Of a stretch of 24,367 nucleotides of DNA, positions 16,729 through 24,265 are shown one piece after another; the first letter of the stretch is position 1, and each line of letters begins with the position of its first letter. Both the position numbers and the translations under genes were made by a program. Under the pieces are notes generated by a model that saw only the letters and a program-made list of their open reading frames with translations, did no database searches and was not told the origin of the DNA. This DNA comes from Streptomyces sp. NRRL S-87. GTDB lineage: Bacteria; Actinomycetota; Actinomycetes; Streptomycetales; Streptomycetaceae. The DNA lies in assembly GCF_000719335.1 (NCBI RefSeq), contig NZ_JOGB01000091.1, positions 1 to 24,367 on the forward strand, in the 5' to 3' direction.

Positions 16729-17280
16729 ATGGCGACGACGACGTACGTACTCCTGATGCGCGGGATCAACGTGGGCGGCCGGAAGATGCCGATGGCGCAG
16801 CTGCGGACGCTGATGGAGGGGCTCGGGCACACGGACGTGCGGACGTACGTGCAGAGCGGCAACGCGGTCTTCACAACCGGGTCGGACGAGGGCTCCGAGG
16901 CCCTGGCGCGGCAGCTGGAGGACGCCATCGAGGGCGAGTTCGGCTACCGCACCGCCTGCCTCGTCCTGGCGGGCGACTACCTTCGCGCGGTGGCCGACGC
17001 CTGCCCGTTCCCGGCCGCGGAGCTGGAGGGCAGGCAGCTGCACGCGACCTTCCTGAGCCGTCAGCCGGAGCCGGAGCGGTTCGCCGGGATCGACGCCGAG
17101 GCCCTGCTGCCCGAGGAGTACCGGGTCGGGGAGCGGGTGCTCTACCTGTACACGCCCGACGGGCTGGGTCGCTCCAAGCTCGCGGAGGCCGTGCACCGGC
17201 CGGCCGTGCTGAAGGGCATCGACTGGACCAGCCGCAACTGGAACACCGTGACGAAGCTGCTGGACATGGCGGGGGCCTGA
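16729..17280 (+). CDS. DUF1697 family protein
   Basis: This 183-residue protein matches the DUF1697 family along its whole length. The N-terminal signature Y-V-L-L-M-RGINVGG is at 6-17, KMPMAQLR and YVQSGNAVF follow, and the C-terminal SRNWNTVTKL block is at 168-177. The family is small, soluble and widespread in bacteria; its biochemical role is not established. The gene begins 9 bases after the M48 gene but appears to have its own leaderless promoter. Its 3' end is followed by the structured repeat at 17339-17457 and then the convergent aldo/keto reductase. Confidence 0.92.
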   Translation: MATTTYVLLMRGINVGGRKMPMAQLRTLMEGLGHTDVRTYVQSGNAVFTTGSDEGSEALARQLEDAIEGEFGYRTACLVLAGDYLRAVADACPFPAAELEGRQLHATFLSRQPEPERFAGIDAEALLPEEYRVGERVLYLYTPDGLGRSKLAEAVHRPAVLKGIDWTSRNWNTVTKLLDMAGA

Positions 17281-17338
17281 GGGCGGGGGCGCCTGGGGGG
17301 TGGGTCCGCCTGTGGGGTGGCCGGCCTGGGGGTCGTGC

Positions 17339-17397
17339 TGGGGCCGTCCCGTGGTGTGTGGGTCCCCTCGGCGCTTGACAGGGGTGGCCTGCAGGCC
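17339..17397 (+). repeat. Dispersed repeat, copy B
   Basis: This is the plus-strand partner of copy A (21-80, minus). Positions 17339-17370 are identical to copy A, followed by the shared CTTGAC block and GGCCTGCAGGCC. It lies 58 bases after the DUF1697 stop codon in the same direction as that gene, and lies in the open frame that continues from the aldo/keto reductase on the other strand. Confidence 0.87.
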
Positions 17398-17457
17398 CTG
17401 CGGCAGGCCCACCCCGAGGGCTTTGGGGCTTCGCCCTGGCCTTCGGCCACCCTCGGC
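17382..17457. repeat. Multi-hairpin structured element
   Basis: GGGTGGCCTGC and GCAGGCCCACCC form one imperfect stem (17382-17414). Next, CCGAGGG (17414-17420) pairs with CCCTCGG (17450-17456) and encloses two adjoining hairpins, GGGC-TTC-GCCC (17426-17436) and TGGCC-TTC-GGCCA (17437-17449). The result is a compact three-way junction with two TTC loops, resembling REP-type elements. It could act as a bidirectional terminator for the convergent genes. Confidence 0.7.
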
Positions 17458-18273
17458 CCGGGCCTGCCTCCGGACCAGCCTGCCGTCCAGGTTCTCCGCC
17501 AGGTGCGCCAGCGACCCCGTGCCCGGGGTCGGGCACAGCACCGGCGAGCGGTGCAGCAGCCAGGCCAGGGCCACCTGCCCGGTGCTCGCGCCGTGCTCGG
17601 CGGCCACCGTCGCCAGCGCCGCCGCGCTCTGGTGCGTCAGCGCGCCCTGGCCCAGCGGTGCCCAGGGCAGGAAGGCGATCCCGCGCTCCCCGCACATCTC
17701 GAGCACGGCCTCCGAGGTCCGGTCGAGCAGGTGGTAGCGGTTCTGCACGGCGGAGATCGGGGCGTACTTCAGCGCCTCCTCCAGCTCCGCCGAGGTGACG
17801 GTGTCCAGGCCGATGTGCCAGATCTTGCCCTCCTGCCGCAGCTCGAGCAGCGCGCCGAGCTGCTCGGCCATGGGCACGGCCGGGTCGAACCGGTGCAGCT
17901 GGTACAGGCCGATCCGGTCCGTCCGCAGCCGTCGCAGGCTCGCCTCGCACGCCGCGCGCAGCTGCTCGGGCCGCCCGGCCGCGTGCCACTGGTCCGGGCC
18001 GGTGCGCACCACGCCGCCCTTGGTGGCGACCACCAGGTCGGCGCCGTACGGGTGCAGGGCCTCGGCCACCAGCTCCTCGGCCAGGTCGGGCCCGTAGTTG
18101 TCGGCCGTGTCGATCAGCGTCACGCCGCGCTCGACCGCCGCGTGCAGCAGGGCGAGGGCCTCGGCGCGCGCGCCGCGCGGCCCCCAGTAGCCGGGCCCGA
18201 CCAGGCCGCCCGTACCGAAGCCCAGACGGCGTACCGGAAGATCGCCGCCGATGACGTACGTCGCATCCACCAT
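17458..18273 (-). CDS. Aldo/keto reductase, 3' end disrupted, no stop codon in frame
   Basis: The protein is an NAD(P)H-dependent aldo/keto reductase (TIM barrel). The catalytic tetrad is intact: D55 and Y60 (DTADNYG), K85 (VATKGG) and H127 (YQLHRFD). The expected start LGFGTGGLVGPGYWG is at 17-31, and family similarity runs to about residue 262 (GTGSLAHLAENL). After that a normal member would have 15-25 more residues and a stop. Here the frame instead runs into Arg/Gly-rich translation of the repeat at 17339-17457 and stays open, antisense to the DUF1697 and M48 genes, down to 13492. I see no stop in any minus-strand frame between 17281 and 17480, so a simple frameshift nearby would not end it quickly. 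The end given is where the repeat begins. ATG 18273 lies six bases after a TACCGT -10-like box. Substrate unknown. Confidence 0.8.
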
Positions 18274-18279
18274 GACCCG

Positions 18280-18285
18280 ACGGTA
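18280..18285 (-). promoter_or_regulatory. Putative -10 box for aldo/keto reductase
   Basis: On the minus strand TACCGT is followed by six bases (CGGGTC) and the ATG at 18273. There is no ribosome binding site, consistent with a leaderless start. Only 44 bases separate this ATG from the divergent gene at 18318. Confidence 0.45.
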
Positions 18286-18305
18286 GCTCACCGGCCACGG
18301 TGTGC

Positions 18306-18311
18306 CAGGCT
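18306..18311 (+). promoter_or_regulatory. Putative -10 box for ketopantoate reductase-like gene
   Basis: CAGGCT, six bases, then ATG at 18318 repeats the spacing seen at the other leaderless-type starts, though the hexamer lacks the first T of TANNNT. No ribosome binding site is present. Confidence 0.35.
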
Positions 18312-18317
18312 CGGCAC

Positions 18318-19334
18318 ATGCGCTACATCATCATCGGAGCGGGCGCGATCGGCGCCACCCTCGGCGGACGGCTCGCGGAGAGCGGCGGCGACGTCGTGCT
18401 CGTCGCCCGCGGGGCGCACGCCGCGGCCCTCAAGGCCGACGGACTGCACCTGACGACGGCCGACGGCACCCGGGTGCACCGGCTGCCGGTCGTGGAAGCC
18501 CCCGCGGAGCTGGGCGGGTTGCGCCCGGACGACGTCCTGCTGCTGGCCGTCAAGACGCAGCACGCCGCGGCCGCCCTGGACGTCTGGGGCGCGGCCGAGG
18601 TCGCCGGCGGCGGTACGGCGGCCCAGCGGCTGCCGGTGGTCTGCGCGCAGAACGGTGTGGAGAGCGAGCGGCTGGCGCTGCGCCGCTTCGACCGGGTGTA
18701 CGGGGCCTGCGTGTGGCTGCCCTCGACGTTCCTGGAGCCGGGCGCGGTCTCGGCGCTGTGCGCACCGCTGACGGGGATGGTGCACCTCGGGCGGTACCCG
18801 CGCGGGACCGACCGGGTGGTGCGCCGCATCGCCGAGGACCTGGGTGGGGCGGGCTTCGAGGCGCCGGTCGTCGAGGATGTGATGGCCTGGAAGTACGACA
18901 AGCTGCTCACGAACCTCGCGAACGCGGTGCAGGCCACGACGGGACCGGAGCCGCACCCGGCGAAGGCGCTGCTGGTCGCCCGTGCCGTGGCCGAGGCGCG
19001 GGCGGCGTTCGCGGCCGCCGGCGTCGTGCCGGTGGGCGAGGCGGAGCGGGCCGCGGCGGCGCGCGAGACCCGCATCGTCCCGCCGCCGGGGCTGCGGGGC
19101 GGGTCCTCGTGGCAGAGCCTGCGCCGCGGTACCGGATCGGTCGAGGCGGACTACCTCAACGGGGAGATCTCGCTCCTGGGCCGCCTGCACGGCGTCCCCA
19201 CGCCGGTCAACGACACGCTGCGGCACGCGGCGAACATCTTCGCCCGCGAGTCCCTGCCGCCGGGCTCGATGTCCGTCGAGGACCTCACCGCGCTGGCGGA
19301 CGAGGCGGCGGCCCGGGGCCGGGCCGTTTCCTGA
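18318..19334 (+). CDS. 2-dehydropantoate 2-reductase (ApbA/PanE) family protein
   Basis: This 338-residue protein has the PanE/ApbA fold. GAGAIG (7-12) is the Rossmann NADP-binding loop and KTQH (79-82) follows the fourth strand. N112 (CAQNGVE), K192 (WKYDKLLTNL) and E276 (SVEADYLNGE) match the Asn, Lys and Glu that act on ketopantoate in the E. coli enzyme. The reaction is NADPH reduction of ketopantoate to pantoate in pantothenate synthesis. However, actinobacteria hold several paralogues acting on other substrates, so the role here is open. The ATG at 18318 directly precedes the Rossmann strand (MRYIIIGAG). It diverges from the aldo/keto reductase, another NADPH-type oxidoreductase, and converges on the molybdenum enzyme with 31 bases between stops. 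Confidence 0.88.
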   Translation: MRYIIIGAGAIGATLGGRLAESGGDVVLVARGAHAAALKADGLHLTTADGTRVHRLPVVEAPAELGGLRPDDVLLLAVKTQHAAAALDVWGAAEVAGGGTAAQRLPVVCAQNGVESERLALRRFDRVYGACVWLPSTFLEPGAVSALCAPLTGMVHLGRYPRGTDRVVRRIAEDLGGAGFEAPVVEDVMAWKYDKLLTNLANAVQATTGPEPHPAKALLVARAVAEARAAFAAAGVVPVGEAERAAAARETRIVPPPGLRGGSSWQSLRRGTGSVEADYLNGEISLLGRLHGVPTPVNDTLRHAANIFARESLPPGSMSVEDLTALADEAAARGRAVS

Positions 19335-19365
19335 GGATCATCGGAAGGACGCCCCTGCCCCCCGC

Positions 19366-21513
19366 CTACGCGCCCCCGGCGGAGCCACCCCCGTCGCCGA
19401 GGGCGGCCAGGACCCGGTCAGGGGTCAGGGGCAGCTCGCGCAGACGCCGGCCGGTCGCCCGGCTCACGGCGTTGCCGATGGCCGCCGCGGCGCCGACGAT
19501 GCCGATCTCACCGACGCCCTTGCTTCCCATCGGGTTGAGGTGCTTGTCGTGCTCGTCGATCCAGTGGGCCTCGATGGCGACGGGGACGTCGGCGTTGACC
19601 GGTACGTGGTAGGCGGCCAGGTCGCGTTCCGCGAAGTCGCCGAAGGCCGGGTCCAGGCCGCTGTGTTCGGTCAGGGCCATGCCCAGCCCCATCACCATGC
19701 CCCCGATGAACTGCGAGCGGGCCGTGCGCGGGTTGAGGACGCGGCCCGCGGCGAAGACCCCGAGCATCCGGCGCACCCGCACCTCGCCGGTGACCGTGTC
19801 GGCCTGCACCTCGGCGAAGTGGGCCCCGAACGCGTGGCGCGCGTACGGGGACTTCTGCTTCACCGACTGGGTGGTGTCCGCGGACGCGGAGAGCCCCGCG
19901 TCGGGCAGTGGCCCGTGGTGGCGGGCCATCCGGTCGGTCAGGGCGGTGCACGCGTCGTGCACCGCCCAGCCCCAGGACGCCGTCCCGGTGGAGCCGCCGG
20001 CCACGGGGCCGGCCGGCAGCGCGCTGTTGCCGAGCGACAGCGAGACGGCGTCGAGCGGGACCCCCAGCGCGTCGGCGGCGATCTGGGAGAGGACCGTACG
20101 GGCGCCGGTGCCGATGTCGGTGGCGTTGACCTCGACCAGGTAGCTCCCGTCGGGTCGGGCGTGGGCCCGGGCGCCGGCCGGGGCGATGTACACGGGGTAG
20201 GTGGCCGCCGCCATGCCGCTGCCGATGAGGAGCGGCCCCTCCCGCCGGGGCGGCCGGCGGGCGGCCCAGCCGAAGCGGTCGGCACCCTCGCGCAGACACT
20301 CCACGAGGTGGCGGCTGCTGAAGGGGCGGCCGCTGTCGGGCTCGGTGGCCGGGTCGTTGCGTACGCGCAGCTCGACGGGGTCCATGCCGAGGGCGTCGGC
20401 CAGCTCGTCCATGGCCGACTCCAGCGCGTACATGCCGGGCGTCTCGCCGGGGGCGCGCATCCAGGAGGGGGTGGGCACGTCGAGCGCGGCGACGCGGTGC
20501 GTGGTGCGGCTGTCCCGGACCGCGTACATCACCCGCGCGGGCACGGCGGCCTGCTCGACGAACTCGCGCACCTGTGAGGTGTGCGTGGTGACCTCGTGGC
20601 AGAGGGAGGTGAGCGTGCCGTCGGCGCGGGCGCCGAGCCGGACGCGGTGCAGGGTGGGAGGGCGGTGGCCGACGGTGGCGGCCATGTGCTGCCGGGGCAG
20701 GGCCACGGTGACGGGGCGTCCGCAGTGCCGGCTGGCCATGACGGCGAGGACGACGTGGGGACGCGGGGTGCCCTTCGAGCCGAAGCCGCCGCCCACGTGC
20801 TCGGCCAGCACCGTGACCCGGTCCGCGGGCAGCCGGAACAGCCCGGCCAGGACGGCGCGCACCACCGTGGTGCCCTGGCAGGAGTCGTGGACGGTGAGGT
20901 GGCCGCGCCCCGCGTCCCAGTCCGCGGTGGCGGCGTGCGGTTCCATCGCGTGGTTGTGCAGCGGCGGCACCGCGTAGCGGACGTCGATCCGTACGGGCGC
21001 GGCGGCGAACGCCGCGTCCGGGTCCCCCTGTTCGCGGTGCGCGGGGTAGCCGCCGTTGACCTCCTCCGGGGTATACAGGCCGGGGTGGCCCTCGCGCAGT
21101 ACGACGTCGTGCGGCTCCGCCTCGTAGGTGACGCGCACCGCGTCGGCGGCGGCGCGGGCCCCCTCCAGGGTGTCGGCGACGGCCAGCGCCACGTACCAGC
21201 CGCGGTGCGGTACCCGCAGGTCCTGGAGCAGCTGGAGGCCGGGGTCGTCGGAGGGGCCCAGGCGCGGTGCGTCGTACGGGGTGAGGACGCCCAGGACGCC
21301 GGGCAGGGCCAGGGCGGCGGCGGTGTCGACGGCGGTGATCCGGCCGCGGGCGATCGTCGCGGGCACCGGCCAGCCGTAGGCCCGCCGCGGCAGGTGCCGT
21401 TCGGCGGCGTACAGCGCGGTGCCGGTCACCTTCTCCCGGCCTTCGCGCCGTGGGACGGGGGCGCCGAGCAGGGCCTCGGCGGCGGTGTCGAGGGTGGCGG
21501 AGGCGGAACTCAT
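19366..21513 (-). CDS. Molybdenum hydroxylase large subunit (PaoC/YagR-like)
   Basis: This 715-residue subunit binds the molybdenum cofactor of a xanthine dehydrogenase-family enzyme. The signature motifs are GGGFGSK (241-247), SWMRAPGE (350-357, containing the conserved Arg), and GSKGVGEIG with catalytic E669. Its length is close to that of E. coli PaoC, which oxidises aromatic aldehydes, and shorter than the large subunit of true xanthine dehydrogenases. Aldehyde oxidation is therefore the better guess, but the substrate is not certain. The ATG at 21513 has AGGA six bases upstream and overlaps the FAD subunit stop codon by 4 bases (ATGA), so the two are translationally coupled. It is last in the S-M-L operon; no XdhC/PaoD-type cofactor-insertion chaperone gene follows within the window. 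Confidence 0.94.
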   Translation of the reverse strand: MSSASATLDTAAEALLGAPVPRREGREKVTGTALYAAERHLPRRAYGWPVPATIARGRITAVDTAAALALPGVLGVLTPYDAPRLGPSDDPGLQLLQDLRVPHRGWYVALAVADTLEGARAAADAVRVTYEAEPHDVVLREGHPGLYTPEEVNGGYPAHREQGDPDAAFAAAPVRIDVRYAVPPLHNHAMEPHAATADWDAGRGHLTVHDSCQGTTVVRAVLAGLFRLPADRVTVLAEHVGGGFGSKGTPRPHVVLAVMASRHCGRPVTVALPRQHMAATVGHRPPTLHRVRLGARADGTLTSLCHEVTTHTSQVREFVEQAAVPARVMYAVRDSRTTHRVAALDVPTPSWMRAPGETPGMYALESAMDELADALGMDPVELRVRNDPATEPDSGRPFSSRHLVECLREGADRFGWAARRPPRREGPLLIGSGMAAATYPVYIAPAGARAHARPDGSYLVEVNATDIGTGARTVLSQIAADALGVPLDAVSLSLGNSALPAGPVAGGSTGTASWGWAVHDACTALTDRMARHHGPLPDAGLSASADTTQSVKQKSPYARHAFGAHFAEVQADTVTGEVRVRRMLGVFAAGRVLNPRTARSQFIGGMVMGLGMALTEHSGLDPAFGDFAERDLAAYHVPVNADVPVAIEAHWIDEHDKHLNPMGSKGVGEIGIVGAAAAIGNAVSRATGRRLRELPLTPDRVLAALGDGGGSAGGA

Positions 21514-22547
21514 CGTGGGTCCTGTGGTCCTGTCCTGTGGTCTGTGGAACCGGGACGCGTACCGGCCAGCGTGGCGATGGTGTCGCAGGCGAGGTTGCGG
21601 GCGAGGGGGATCTTGTACGCGTTGTCGCGCAGCGGCTCCGCCCCGGCGAGTTCGGCGTCGACCGCCGCGCGCACGGCGTCGGGGCGCGGCTCGGCGCCGG
21701 TCAGCCGCGCCTCGGCCGTGGTGGCCCGCCAGGGCCGGTGGGCGAGGCCGCCGAAGGCGAGGGCGATCCGGCGCACGAGGCCCGCGTCGGGGTCGAGGTC
21801 CAGTACGACGGCGACCGAGGCGAGGGCGAAGGCGTACGACGCGCGTTCGCGGGCCTTGCGGTAGGTGGAGACGGCGCCGGGCGCCGGGGCCGGCAGCAGC
21901 ACCGCCGTGACGATCTCTCCCGGGCGGATGACGGTGTCCTGCTCGGGGCGGTCGCCGGGCAGCCGGTAGAACTCGGCGGCCGCCACCGTGCGGGTGGTCT
22001 CCGGTCCCCCGTACAGCTCGACGCCGGCGTCCAGCGCGGCGAGGGCCACGGCCATGTCGGACGGGTGGGTGGCGATGCAGTGCTCGGAGTGGCCGAGGAC
22101 CGCGTGGTCGCGGTGGACGCCGTCCCGGGCTCCGCACCCGCTGCCCGGTTCGCGCTTGTTGCACGGCTTGGAGAGGTCCTGGAAGTAGGCGCAGCGGGTG
22201 CGCTGGAGCAGGTTGCCGCCGGTGGTGGCGACGTTGCGCAGCTGGCCGGAGGCGCCGGCGAGCAGGGCCTGTCCGAGCAGCGGGAAGCGGGACCGCACCC
22301 GGGGGTGGGCGGCCAGGTCGCTGTTGCGGACCGTGGCACCGATGCGCAGGCCCCCGCCGGGGAGGTCGGTGATCTCGTCCAGGGGGAGCCGGGAGATGTC
22401 GATCAGGGCGGTGGGGGTCTCGACGCCCAGTTTCATCAGGTCCACCAGATTGGTGCCGCCGCACAGGTACTGGGAACCGGGGTGCGCGGCGTGGGCGTCG
22501 GCGGCCTCGCGGAGACTGGTGGCGCGTACGTAGGCGAAGGGCTTCAC
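21510..22547 (-). CDS. Molybdenum hydroxylase FAD subunit (PaoB/YagS-like)
   Basis: This 345-residue subunit carries FAD and passes electrons from the iron-sulfur clusters. FAD contacts are CGGTNLVDLM (29-38) and TTGGNLLQ (108-115). Between them and the rest of the domain lies C119 in RCAYF, C129 in PCNKR, C138 in GSGCGA and, further on, C157 (EHCIATHPSD). This arrangement matches the extra [4Fe-4S] insertion known from E. coli PaoB and absent from most xanthine dehydrogenase FAD subunits. The C-terminal CO_deh_flav_C domain covers about 220-330. The start is GTG at 22547, overlapping the stop of the [2Fe-2S] gene by 4 bases (GTGA). It is the middle gene of the operon. Confidence 0.93.
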   Translation of the reverse strand: MKPFAYVRATSLREAADAHAAHPGSQYLCGGTNLVDLMKLGVETPTALIDISRLPLDEITDLPGGGLRIGATVRNSDLAAHPRVRSRFPLLGQALLAGASGQLRNVATTGGNLLQRTRCAYFQDLSKPCNKREPGSGCGARDGVHRDHAVLGHSEHCIATHPSDMAVALAALDAGVELYGGPETTRTVAAAEFYRLPGDRPEQDTVIRPGEIVTAVLLPAPAPGAVSTYRKARERASYAFALASVAVVLDLDPDAGLVRRIALAFGGLAHRPWRATTAEARLTGAEPRPDAVRAAVDAELAGAEPLRDNAYKIPLARNLACDTIATLAGTRPGSTDHRTGPQDPR

Positions 22548-23170
22548 ACGACCACGTCCGCATCCGCACCGGTCCTGGTGGCCGCGGCGTCGGCGGCGGC
22601 CTCGGCGACGGCCCGGACGATCCCCGGGTAGGCGCCGCAGCGGCACAGGTTGCCGCTGAGCCGCTCCCGGATCTCCTCCGCGGTCAGCGCGGCGGCCCCG
22701 GCCCGGGCACCGGCGGCGGTGACGCGCGACGGGTCGCCGGCGGCGGCTTCGCGCAGGGCGCCGACGGCGGAGCAGAGCTGGCCGGGGGTGCAGTAGCCGC
22801 ACTGGAAGGCGTCCTGCTCGATGAAGGCGCGCTGGAGCGGGTGCAGGGCGCCGTCGGGCCCCGCGAGGCCCTCCACGGTCGTGACCGCGCACCCGTCGAG
22901 GGTGACGGCGAACAGCAGACAGCTGTTGGCGCGCCGGCCGTCCACGAGGACGGTGCAGGCACCGCACTGCCCGTGGTCGCACCCCTTCTTGGCGCCGGTC
23001 AGGTCCAGGTGCTCGCGCAGGGCGTCGAGGAGCGTGACGCGGTGGTCGAGGTCGAGGTCGTGACGGGTCCCGTTGACGCGCACGCTCACGCGGGAGCGGG
23101 TCGCGCCGGCGGACCCGCCCTCCGGCGTGCCGTGCGCCGGCCGGGGCGGCGGGTCGGATGCGTGGGCCAC
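22544..23170 (-). CDS. Molybdenum hydroxylase [2Fe-2S] subunit (PaoA/YagT-like)
   Basis: This 208-residue subunit carries two [2Fe-2S] clusters. The plant-ferredoxin-type cluster uses C64, C69, C72 and C84 (CDHGQCGAC plus ANSC). The second uses C124, C127, C176 and C178 (QCGYC and LCRCG). E. coli PaoA has a long Tat leader; here the first 27 residues (MAHASDPPPRPAHG...) have no twin-arginine motif or hydrophobic run, so the enzyme is probably cytoplasmic. A small Ala/Gly insert lies at about 152-162. The GTG at 23170 has a good ribosome binding site (AGGGAG, 6 bases upstream) and opens the three-gene operon. The promoter should lie in 23171-23440. Confidence 0.94.
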   Translation of the reverse strand: MAHASDPPPRPAHGTPEGGSAGATRSRVSVRVNGTRHDLDLDHRVTLLDALREHLDLTGAKKGCDHGQCGACTVLVDGRRANSCLLFAVTLDGCAVTTVEGLAGPDGALHPLQRAFIEQDAFQCGYCTPGQLCSAVGALREAAAGDPSRVTAAGARAGAAALTAEEIRERLSGNLCRCGAYPGIVRAVAEAAADAAATRTGADADVVV

Positions 23171-23440
23171 GACGAGCTCCCTGTCGTCCGCTGGGGAGGG
23201 ACGTCCGCCCCCTGCCCAGCCTGACCCCTCTCACCCCCACCGGCGCCGCACACCCCCGGCACCCTGCCCGGGCCTCCCCCGTACGGCCGACGCGGAGGCG
23301 GCCCGGCGGACGGCTCCGCCGTACCGGACGTACTCCCTCCAGTTCGCCGAGGTCCTCCGGCACCGGCACGTGCGGCAGCCGGTGCTGCCTGGCGTCGAAG
23401 ACGACGTGCGCACCGACCGGCAGCCCGCGGCCGACCGGAC
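23171..23440. other. Intergenic region between chelatase and molybdenum enzyme operon
   Basis: These 270 bases must hold the promoter of the operon starting at 23170. At about 23320-23440 the minus strand reads VGAHVVFDARQHRLPHVPV and PEDLGELEGVR with strong third-position GC, so it looks like part of a protein. The frame has no plausible start and decays past about 23310. I regard it as a possible gene remnant or a very small unrecognised gene, not a supported CDS. Confidence 0.35.
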
Positions 23441-24265
23441 TCAGGCCGTCAGGGCCCGGGGCGCGAGGCGGGCCGTGCGGGCGGCGTCGTAGCGGGAGAG
23501 GAGGAGCCGGGCGACCTCGGGGGCGGGGCCGAGCACGTCGGCGAGGACGTCGGCGCCCGCCGCCTCGGCGCCGGCCGCGATGCGGTCCGGGAGGCGGCCG
23601 GGGGCGAGCACGTACGGGGCCACGGCCACGCGGTGCACGCCCTCGGCGCGCAGGGCCCGTACGGCGTCCTCCGTACGGGGAAGGGAGGCGGAGGCGAACG
23701 CAGGCCGCACGGCACACCAACCGGTGAGCCGCCACTCCCGCGCGATTTCTGCGATCACTGCGATCGCCTCCGGGTCGGTGGAACCGGCGGACGCGAGGAC
23801 GACGCCGGTCGTCGCGCGGTCCGCCGGGGTGAGCCCGGCCTCCCGCAGCCGGCGTTCGAGCGCGGCCGTCAGGAGCGGGGACGGGCCCAGTACGTCCGCC
23901 ACGCGGACGTCGAGTCCCGGCAGCCGGGACGTGGCCTCGGCCAGGGCCGCGGGGATGTCGGCCTTCGCGTGGAACGCGCGGGTCAGGAGCAGCGGGAGGG
24001 CGACGACCTCCCGCACGCCGGACGCGTACAGGGCCGCCAGTGCGTGGGGCACGGACGGCGCGTTGAAGTCCAGGTACGCCGTCTCCACCCGCAGCCCCGG
24101 CCGCAGCGCCGCCACCGTACGCGTCAGCGCGTGCACGGTCGCGGCGTGCCGCGGGTCGCGGCTGCCGTGGGCGATGACCAGCAGGGCGGGGCCCGCGGCC
24201 GGAGCCGGGCGCGGGCCGCGGCGGCGGGCCGGGGCGGGGGCGGTCAGGTCGTACACGGCGATCAC
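23441..24265 (-). CDS. Sirohydrochlorin chelatase (CbiX/SirB family)
   Basis: This 274-residue protein inserts a divalent metal into sirohydrochlorin; in Streptomyces the probable product is siroheme for sulfite reductase. It has two CbiX repeats: LLVIAHGSRDPRH with H33 and FHAKADIP with H99 in the first half, and VVLASAGSTDPEA at about 153-165 in the second, where the His is replaced. That pattern suits a two-domain chelatase with one active half. The N-terminus (residues 6-25) is Pro/Arg-rich. The GTG at 24265 overlaps the stop of the upstream permease gene by 3 bases within GTGA, so translation is coupled and the gene belongs to the permease operon. Iron versus cobalt specificity cannot be read directly. 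Confidence 0.9.
   Translation of the reverse strand: MIAVYDLTAPAPARRRGPRPAPAAGPALLVIAHGSRDPRHAATVHALTRTVAALRPGLRVETAYLDFNAPSVPHALAALYASGVREVVALPLLLTRAFHAKADIPAALAEATSRLPGLDVRVADVLGPSPLLTAALERRLREAGLTPADRATTGVVLASAGSTDPEAIAVIAEIAREWRLTGWCAVRPAFASASLPRTEDAVRALRAEGVHRVAVAPYVLAPGRLPDRIAAGAEAAGADVLADVLGPAPEVARLLLSRYDAARTARLAPRALTA

Noticed and set aside
13492..17457. Nearly 4 kb of open frame continuing from the aldo/keto reductase
   Set aside because: It is Arg/Gly/Pro/Ala-rich translation antisense to the M48 and DUF1697 genes, with no domain. I treat it as absence of stops, not as a giant protein.
17339..17457. Structured repeat considered as an insertion sequence or integron attC site
   Set aside because: There is no transposase or integrase gene and no target-site duplication that I can see. 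REP-like or terminator is a better description.
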